NCBI GenBank assembly: GCA_021781615.1
Contig: JAJXWM010000013.1
Location: 1 to 47,825, forward strand
DNA: 47,825 nucleotides
From: Pseudomonadota bacterium
GTDB lineage: Bacteria > Pseudomonadota > Gammaproteobacteria > UBA9339
Reading direction: 5' to 3'
A program made the translations under genes and the position numbers. This document shows, piece after piece, positions 42,610 through 47,825 of this stretch. How positions within the stretch are numbered: position 1 is the first letter of the stretch; each line of letters starts with the position of its first letter. The notes beneath the pieces are model-generated. The model had not been told where the DNA came from. It did no database searches and saw nothing but the letters and a program-made list of their open reading frames with translations.

Positions 42610-43848
42610 ATGAGTCTCAATAAGTTTATCGGTAGCATATTAATAGTAATTGGTACGACAATTGGTGGAGGGATATTGGCATTACCACTTGTGTGTGCTC
42701 CCCTCGGTTGGTTTTTTGCAACCATTGTTCTGATTGTTATTTGGATGCTTATGACGGTAACTGGGCTTCTGGTTTTGGAAGTTAACTTATCTCTCGCTCC
42801 CTCGGCGTGTAGTTTCAGTAGTATGGCAGGGGAAACTATTGGTCGTTTGGGAAAAATTGTTGTTTGGTTGTCATGCTTATTGTTGTTATACGCTCTTACT
42901 TCCGCTTATATTGCGGGGGCTTCCTCTTTATTAAAAGAAGTACTCCAGTTTTATTTTAGAGTGAATGTTCCTGGTCCTATTAGTGCGATATTGTTCGTGT
43001 TAATCTTGGGATCGGCTGTTTTTTGGAGTACTAAAGCTACTGATTATCTGAATCGAGGGCTGATTAGCATTAAAGGTTTTTTGCTGTTTGTGACGATATT
43101 ATTTTTGGCGCCCAATGTCGATTTTGCGTCGATGGCAGTAAAAGTTGGGAGTGGTGATAGTAAATATTTGTTTGCCGTCTTACCAATTTTGATGACTGCT
43201 TTTGGTTATCATACGGTCGTTCCTAGTATTAGAGTTTATTTTGGTGATAAACCTCAAGAGTTGCGTCGGATTATTATTTGGGCAACTAGTATTGCGCTGG
43301 TAATTTATCTGGTTTGGGTATTCATTGTTTTAAATATAATTCCACTTGTTGGTGCCAATAGCTTTGAGCAAATAGCTACGGAGGGAACTTCGGTGGGGGG
43401 ATTGGCTGCTACTATTGCTGCGTTTGTTAGCAATAAGTGGGTAATTTATGGATTTAACGGTTTTTCTAATGTAGCAATGACTACCTCTTTTTTGGGGGTT
43501 ACGCTCGGTCTTTTTGATTTTGTTGCTGACGGTTTTAAACGTCCTGATACTCGTTTCGGGCGCTTACAAACTGCTGGCTTAACTTTTATACCGCCACTTA
43601 TTTTTGGTATTTATTATCCGAGAGGATTTATTTTAGCTTTGAGCTATGCAGCACTTTTTGTGACAATACTCGAGGTTATTTTGCCAGCTATCATGGCTTA
43701 TAAGTTACGTTATTCAAAAAGGGTAGTTTCGCAGCCATATAGGGTTTTTGGTGGAAAATGGTTGTTATTTACTGTCGCTGCTTGCGGCATTACTTTGATT
43801 ATTATACAAATTTTACTTAAGGTGGGAATGTTGCCAGGGGTGGACTAG
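42610..43848 (+). CDS. Aromatic amino acid permease, HAAAP family (TyrP/Mtr-like)
   Basis: This 412-aa inner-membrane protein has about 11 helices. The first is the family hallmark GTTIGGGILALPL, near residues 15-27, and the middle block AFGYHTVVPSI is also typical of HAAAP proton symporters for tyrosine or tryptophan. Which amino acid it takes cannot be told from sequence. It is divergent from the 119-aa gene with 76 bases between starts, and lies 81 bases before accD. Confidence 0.88.
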   Translation: MSLNKFIGSILIVIGTTIGGGILALPLVCAPLGWFFATIVLIVIWMLMTVTGLLVLEVNLSLAPSACSFSSMAGETIGRLGKIVVWLSCLLLLYALTSAYIAGASSLLKEVLQFYFRVNVPGPISAILFVLILGSAVFWSTKATDYLNRGLISIKGFLLFVTILFLAPNVDFASMAVKVGSGDSKYLFAVLPILMTAFGYHTVVPSIRVYFGDKPQELRRIIIWATSIALVIYLVWVFIVLNIIPLVGANSFEQIATEGTSVGGLAATIAAFVSNKWVIYGFNGFSNVAMTTSFLGVTLGLFDFVADGFKRPDTRFGRLQTAGLTFIPPLIFGIYYPRGFILALSYAALFVTILEVILPAIMAYKLRYSKRVVSQPYRVFGGKWLLFTVAACGITLIIIQILLKVGMLPGVD

Positions 43849-43929
43849 AGTTTTAGAGTTCGCCAAAATGATAAAAAAGCGTTACAATTTGCGGTCTTAG
43901 AAATATTGGGCAAAAATGAAGCTTATACT

Positions 43930-44808
43930 ATGAGTTGGTTTAAACGTTTAATTACTACAAAAATTTCCACAAACTACTCCGATAAGAAAGGGGTTCCTGA
44001 AGGCATTTGGGCTAAATGTAATGCTTGTAATGCTCCTGTTTATCACGCTGAGCTTGAGCGTAATTTGTTTGTCTGCTTAAAATGTGGTTATCACTTTCGT
44101 ATTACAGCTCGGCAACGGATTGACATGTTTTTAGATAAAGATGGTCGTTACGAGCTTGCCGAGGAGGTTCGGCCGGTAGATCGTCTTAAGTTTAAAGATG
44201 TTAAGAAATATAAAGATCGGTTGGCGGCGGCACAAGAGGCGGCTGGGGAAAATGATGCGTTGGTAGCTATGAAGGGTAGGGTAAAGGGCATCCAAGTAGT
44301 TGGTACTTTTTTTGATTTCAGTTTTATTGGCGGATCAATGGGGGCTGCGGTTGGGGAAAAGTTTGTTTGTGCAGTTGATGCTTGTTTTGCAGAACGGTTG
44401 CCACTTATTAATTTTTCTGCAAGTGGCGGTGCCAGAATGCAGGAAGGATTAATATCTTTAATGCAAATGGCAAAAACTAGTGCGGCACTGGCTAAACTTG
44501 CAGCGGCAGATATCCCTTTTATTTCAGTTTTAACCGATCCGACAACCGGTGGTGTTTCGGCCAGTCTTGCAACGCTCGGTGATATTATTATCGCTGAGCC
44601 AGGTGCCTTGATAGGTTTTGCCGGGCAACGGGTGATCGAGCAAACTGTAAGGCAACAACTGCCAGAAGGGTTTCAGCGTAGTCAATTTTTGTTAGATCAT
44701 GGTGCTATTGATATGATTGTATCGCGCCACGATATGAGAAATATTATCGCGAGTCTTCTGGCTAAATTATTGCACCTAGAACAACCACCAGCAGATGAAT
44801 TTAACTGA
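43930..44808 (+). CDS. accD: Acetyl-CoA carboxylase carboxyltransferase subunit beta
   Basis: AccD with AccA transfers the carboxyl group from biotin to acetyl-CoA, making malonyl-CoA for FabD. A four-Cys zinc ribbon is visible (C30, C33, C49, C52), then the carboxyltransferase core with [23 protein letters not shown] and [11 protein letters not shown]. The ATG at 43930 aligns with E. coli MSW; a TTG at 43906 is in frame but would add eight residues. The last 14 bases overlap folC. Length is 292 aa, a little shorter than E. coli at the C terminus. Confidence 0.96.
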   Translation: MSWFKRLITTKISTNYSDKKGVPEGIWAKCNACNAPVYHAELERNLFVCLKCGYHFRITARQRIDMFLDKDGRYELAEEVRPVDRLKFKDVKKYKDRLAAAQEAAGENDALVAMKGRVKGIQVVGTFFDFSFIGGSMGAAVGEKFVCAVDACFAERLPLINFSASGGARMQEGLISLMQMAKTSAALAKLAAADIPFISVLTDPTTGGVSASLATLGDIIIAEPGALIGFAGQRVIEQTVRQQLPEGFQRSQFLLDHGAIDMIVSRHDMRNIIASLLAKLLHLEQPPADEFN

Positions 44809-46063
44809 TTGGCTACAGCAACTTGAATCGTTACCTTTTGGATTGACCAATAAGTCCCTTGCTTCGGTAAAACATGTTGCCAAAAAGTTGGACATACTCA
44901 ATTTTTCCGGAAAAATTGTGACTGTAGCTGGCACCAATGGCAAAGGCTCAGTGGTGATCTTTTTAGAATCTATTTTACTTCAGGCCGGTCTAAAAACGGC
45001 AGCCTATATTTCGCCTCATGTATTAAATTATAATGAGCGGATCCGTTTAAATGGTAAAGATATCGATGATACAACTCTTTGCCAAGCTTTTTCTTTGGTG
45101 GAGGCGGCGCGTGCCGACATTATTTTAAGTTATTTTGAATTCAGCACTCTTGCGGCATTAGTTGTTTTTAAAAAACAAAGCCCCGATATTTTAATTCTAG
45201 AGGTGGGTTTGGGTGGTAGGTTTGATGCGGTAAATATTCTAGATAGTGATATATCGGTTATTACTACGATTGCCCTAGATCATACTCATATTTTAGGCGA
45301 AAGTAGAGAGGCAATAGGCTATGAAAAGTCTGGAATTATGCGTCCACTTAGGCCAGTTGTTTGTGGTGATAATATGCCGGCAAGTGTGTATGCGGCGGCA
45401 GATGGTTTAAAGGCAAAATTATATTGTTTAAACAAAGATTTTTCTTATCGTGAGCAAACCAGTTCTTGGCTTTGGCGTTTTGGTAACGGTGTCATAGATA
45501 ATCTGCCATTGCCACGGTTACCGATAATAAGCGCTTCGTTAGCGCTGATGGTGGTAAAACTATTAGCCCAAAATTTTACCATAACGGGATCGGCCATTAT
45601 TAATGGTTTAAAAGCTGCTTTTTTGCCCGGTCGTTTTGAGCGATTAGTGTTTTTTGGTAAAGAGGTTATCTTTGATGTGGCACATAACGAAGAGGCGGCA
45701 AGCTTACTTGCTATAAATTTAGCTAAGGAAAAAGAAAAGTTTCAAGGTCGAATTTTGGCGGTAGTGAGCATGCTAAAAGATAAGGATATCACGGCAAGTC
45801 TTACGCCTTTGGTAAAGGTGGTGGATCGCTGGTATTTAGGCTTATTAAGCGATGAGAGGGCAGTAACGGTTGCACAGTTATCCCAAGCTTTACGGAAGGC
45901 AGGGGGGGCTAATTTTACATTGTTACCTACAGTCGCAGCATCTTTTTCACAAGCGATTGCAGAATGCCAAGAAAAGGATAGAATAGCGGTGTTTGGATCG
46001 TTTCATACGGTTGCTGAGGTTTTAAAAATAAAAAATTATTCTATAAAAAATGTTGGAGAGTGA
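44795..46063 (+). CDS. folC: Bifunctional folylpolyglutamate / dihydrofolate synthase
   Basis: FolC joins glutamate to dihydropteroate and adds further glutamates to folates. The Mur-ligase P-loop [12 protein letters not shown] lies near residue 42, with [23 protein letters not shown] and LDHTHILG as further ATP- and folate-site blocks. [10 protein letters not shown] marks the C-terminal domain. The 422-aa length equals that of E. coli. The ATG lies inside the 3' end of accD, so translation is likely coupled. Confidence 0.96.
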   Translation: MNLTDWLQQLESLPFGLTNKSLASVKHVAKKLDILNFSGKIVTVAGTNGKGSVVIFLESILLQAGLKTAAYISPHVLNYNERIRLNGKDIDDTTLCQAFSLVEAARADIILSYFEFSTLAALVVFKKQSPDILILEVGLGGRFDAVNILDSDISVITTIALDHTHILGESREAIGYEKSGIMRPLRPVVCGDNMPASVYAAADGLKAKLYCLNKDFSYREQTSSWLWRFGNGVIDNLPLPRLPIISASLALMVVKLLAQNFTITGSAIINGLKAAFLPGRFERLVFFGKEVIFDVAHNEEAASLLAINLAKEKEKFQGRILAVVSMLKDKDITASLTPLVKVVDRWYLGLLSDERAVTVAQLSQALRKAGGANFTLLPTVAASFSQAIAECQEKDRIAVFGSFHTVAEVLKIKNYSIKNVGE

Positions 46064-46066
46064 ACA

Positions 46067-46849
46067 GTGAGTCCAGAAAACAAACAAAGAGTAGTTGGAA
46101 TTATTGTATTGGTCGCTTTTATTGCTTTGCTAATACCATTTTTGTTTACTAGTGGAATTAAAAAGAAAGAGCAGTCTATTTCCGAGGTTGAAGTTGCTCC
46201 GGTTCAGCTGGCAGATACTAATGCTCCGGCAGTAGAAGCTAATTCTCTAGAGGTTGTCTCTGATAAGCTGCCTGGCGATATATCGCAGCAAGCAGAGGCA
46301 GTTAAACCTGAAATATTGCCTCCTCCTGGCAGTGCAAGTGTTAGCGTGAATGCTGGCGCTAATCCGGATATAAATACGCCGGTAATTGTCACTACTAACG
46401 AAGCTTCTACTAATGTGCCAGTAGCTAATGTAACAGTTAATGAGCCGGCAACTGTTGTTAAAGCTGAGGATGAACCAGTGGTTAATCCGCAGCCGATAAA
46501 AGTAGAAGAGCCGACTATTAAGATGGAAAAAAGCGCAGTAAAAACAAAGTCTGTCACTGCCAAAACCAAAAAAGCCAAAAAGAAAGCGGCTGGTAAAGTT
46601 ACAAGCAGGGTAAAATATTGGTCGGTGCAGGTTGGTAGTTTTTCTGACGAGCAGCGCATGCAAAAATTTGTTTCTATTTTAAACGCTAAAGGCTATAAAG
46701 TTTATTTGCAAAAGATCAATACTTCTCACGGATTAATGGTTAGAGTTTTAGTAGGGCATGAGGCGACTAAAGAGCAAGCAAATAAAATCGCTGCCGAGCT
46801 ACAGAAAAAGCTAAAAATTAATGGACGTGTAGTAGGTAATAAGAAATGA
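46067..46849 (+). CDS. dedD: SPOR-domain cell division protein, DedD-like
   Basis: DedD-type proteins anchor in the inner membrane and bind glycan strands stripped of stem peptides at the division septum. The 260-aa product has one N-terminal membrane helix (VVGIIVLVAFIALLIPFLF), a long Ala/Val/Pro/Thr-rich periplasmic linker, a Lys-rich stretch (VTAKTKKAKKKAAGK) and a C-terminal SPOR domain of about 183-258 (WSVQVGSFSDEQRMQKF, VRVLVGHEATKEQA). Translation starts at GTG, three bases after the folC stop, with GGAG upstream. Gene order folC-dedD-cvpA is conserved. Confidence 0.9.
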   Translation: MSPENKQRVVGIIVLVAFIALLIPFLFTSGIKKKEQSISEVEVAPVQLADTNAPAVEANSLEVVSDKLPGDISQQAEAVKPEILPPPGSASVSVNAGANPDINTPVIVTTNEASTNVPVANVTVNEPATVVKAEDEPVVNPQPIKVEEPTIKMEKSAVKTKSVTAKTKKAKKKAAGKVTSRVKYWSVQVGSFSDEQRMQKFVSILNAKGYKVYLQKINTSHGLMVRVLVGHEATKEQANKIAAELQKKLKINGRVVGNKK

Positions 46850-47367
46850 CCCAAACTCAAGAACTGCTTACTCCAAACGTAGTTGACTACGTAATCGTTG
46901 CGATTGTTGCTCTATCGACAATAATTAGTTTGGTGCGAGGGTTTTTGAAAGAAGTGATCTCTTTGGTTATTTGGGCTTTAGGATTTTGGATAGCAATAAA
47001 ATTTTACGAGACATTTGCTGCAACTTTAGAGCCACATATTGCTAATATCGTTATTAGACAAGCAACGAGTTTTGCCGTAATATTTTTACTGATATTGATT
47101 TTAGGCGCATTATTTAATTATTTGCTTTCTTTTGTTATTGCCAAATCAGGACTAAGTGGGACCGATCGTTTGCTTGGAACATTTTTTGGATGTGCGCGCG
47201 GTATTTTGCTGGTGGCGGTGGTTTTGTTATTGATTTCTGCCACCGCATTTGTGCAAGACGAGTGGTGGAAAAAGTCGGTTTTAATACCTCATTTTCAGGT
47301 GGTGGTCGATTGGTTAAGAGTTTTTCTCCCACAAAAAATGACTGGTGTCGCTGGGGCTATAAAATAA
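46846..47367 (+). CDS. cvpA: CvpA family membrane protein
   Basis: CvpA is a four-helix inner-membrane protein named for its need in colicin V production; its role in envelope homeostasis is not settled. The 173-aa product shows DYVIVAIVALSTIISLVRGFLKEVISL at the start, GTDRLLGTFFGCARGILL later, and four hydrophobic segments. Its ATG overlaps the dedD stop by four bases. In E. coli purF follows directly; here the operon ends and repeats begin. Confidence 0.93.
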   Translation: MTQTQELLTPNVVDYVIVAIVALSTIISLVRGFLKEVISLVIWALGFWIAIKFYETFAATLEPHIANIVIRQATSFAVIFLLILILGALFNYLLSFVIAKSGLSGTDRLLGTFFGCARGILLVAVVLLLISATAFVQDEWWKKSVLIPHFQVVVDWLRVFLPQKMTGVAGAIK

Positions 47368-47430
47368 GCAAGCTTATTTAATTTTGCTAGTTTGCATTTA
47401 AAATTTATGATAACGAACCGCTTCAACGAA

Positions 47431-47467
47431 CCCAGCCCAAGCCTCATAAAACGTGGCTTAGGCTGGG
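47431..47467. repeat. GC-rich hairpin after cvpA
   Basis: CCCAGCCCAAGCC at 47431-47443 pairs with GGCTTAGGCTGGG at 47455-47467 at 12 of 13 positions, with an 11-base loop. No T run follows on either strand. It lies 64 bases after cvpA and might protect or end that transcript with help from Rho. Confidence 0.6.
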
Positions 47468-47490
47468 CTGAAAAGCAATTTGGCACCAAA

Positions 47491-47555
47491 GGAGCTGAAT
47501 TTATTTTGATTTTTTATAATAATGAAATATCAAAATAAAATAAATCGACAGCTCC
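47491..47555. repeat. 65-base palindrome with AT-rich interior
   Basis: GGAGCTG at 47491-47497 pairs with CAGCTCC at 47549-47555. Inside it, ATTTATTTTGAT at 47499-47510 pairs imperfectly with the ATCAAAATAAA that starts at 47529. A second small hairpin, GCTCC-GTTA-GGAGC, follows at 47551-47564 and shares an arm, so two alternative folds compete. Confidence 0.55.
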
Positions 47556-47579
47556 GTTAGGAGCGACAGGCCTCACCAG

Positions 47580-47621
47580 CCCAGTTCAAGCCGAGCGCTG
47601 TTTGCGAGGCGTAGGACTGGG
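47580..47621. repeat. GC-rich foldback
   Basis: CCCAGTTC at 47580-47587 pairs with GGACTGGG at 47614-47621 with one G-T pair. Together with the hairpin at 47431 (which has AGCCCA and CAAGCC in its left arm) it suggests a related family of GC-rich palindromes in this region. Confidence 0.45.
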
Positions 47622-47681
47622 TTTTAGATGTAGAACGACCCAAGCTCAACGAGCGCAATAAAAGATATGGGGTATGATATG

Positions 47682-47712
47682 CACCCGACTTGATCGGGTG
47701 ACCGGGCAATCT
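47682..47712. repeat. Dispersed palindrome, copy 2
   Basis: These 31 bases are identical to 34830-34860, including the CACCCGA/TCGGGTG hairpin and the following CCGGGCAATC arm. The left outer arm (ATTGCCCGG) found with copy 1 is absent here, so this copy is truncated or the element's true core is the 31-base part. Confidence 0.8.
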
Positions 47713-47719
47713 CAAAAAA

Positions 47720-47825
47720 CTATGAATATGCAGGCATTCCTAGTCTATTCATCGTATTGATGACTAAGCATTTAATTCCAATTTCTTTAGCTTGTCGCTC
47801 AAGAGTTCTAGCCATTATCTTATCA
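47720..47825 (-). CDS. 3' end of a gene cut by the window edge
   Basis: On the minus strand a frame enters at the right edge and ends at TAG (47720-47722), giving at least 34 residues including ARTLERQAKEIGIKCLVINT and ending RLGMPAYS. The amphipathic helix followed by a hydrophobic strand is compatible with many alpha/beta enzymes. The fragment is too short to name. The dispersed repeat lies only eight bases beyond its stop codon. Confidence 0.5.
   Translation of the reverse strand, partial: DKIMARTLERQAKEIGIKCLVINTMNRLGMPAYS

Larger units (their letters stand above)
47368..47719. other. Repeat-rich intergenic region after cvpA
   Basis: No gene is visible in these 350 bases. They contain a hairpin at 47431-47467, a 65-base palindrome at 47491-47555, another foldback at 47580-47621 and the second copy of the dispersed 31-bp repeat. 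purF is not present. Confidence 0.6.

Overview
The window is an AT-rich chromosomal segment of a gammaproteobacterium, most likely a host-associated member of the order Legionellales (Legionella/Coxiella/Rickettsiella relatives). Three things point there: housekeeping blocks in classic gammaproteobacterial order (queG<>nnr-tsaE-amiB-mutL; rne<>rluC ... rpmF-plsX-fabH-fabD-fabG-acpP-fabF-mltG-tmk-holB-tatD; accD-folC-dedD-cvpA), a three-piece pntAA-pntAB-pntB transhydrogenase, and a gene resembling the Legionella ankyrin effector AnkH. Species cannot be named from the sequence alone.

Layout. 1-172: GC-rich palindromic tract. 173-11023: tsaD, plsY, orn, queG, nnrD, an inserted M13 zinc metallopeptidase, tsaE, amiB, mutL. 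11006-12850: secreted SUMF1-like plus leucine-rich-repeat protein. 12851-13489: non-coding, with three palindromic or foldback elements. 13490-18601 (minus): pntB, pntAB, pntAA, a decayed 190-bp duplicate of the rne 3' end, then rne. 18949-19899: rluC. 19915-23833: accessory block where maf and yceD lie in E. coli: a 1094-aa coiled-coil protein, a 118-aa protein and a small peptide with a double-glycine leader. 24194-33406: fatty-acid/phospholipid operon behind a near-consensus promoter, running on into mltG, tmk, holB and tatD. 33580-39503: second accessory block with a caspase-like (clan CD) candidate peptidase with a Ser/Ala repeat tail, a repeat-rich non-coding stretch, an inverse-autotransporter beta-barrel protein and two paralogous exported proteins. 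39615-42533 (minus): nadA, the AnkH-like protein and a small partner gene. 42610-47367: aromatic amino acid permease, accD, folC, a SPOR protein and cvpA. 47368-47825: palindromes, a second copy of a dispersed 31-bp repeat, and the 3' end of a minus-strand gene cut by the window edge.

How the genes work together. The core genes cover tRNA modification (tsaD, tsaE, queG), envelope and lipid synthesis (plsY, plsX, fab genes, acpP, accD, mltG, amiB), RNA and DNA maintenance (orn, rne, rluC, mutL, tmk, holB), metabolite repair (nnrD) and NAD metabolism (nadA, pnt). The accessory genes look like an interface with a eukaryotic host or with competitors: LRR, ankyrin and coiled-coil proteins, two candidate cysteine peptidases, an adhesin-type barrel and a possible secreted double-glycine peptide. 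They sit between conserved operons and beside palindromic repeats, which suggests that these junctions are where foreign DNA was gained. Functional claims for the accessory genes are inferences from motifs.
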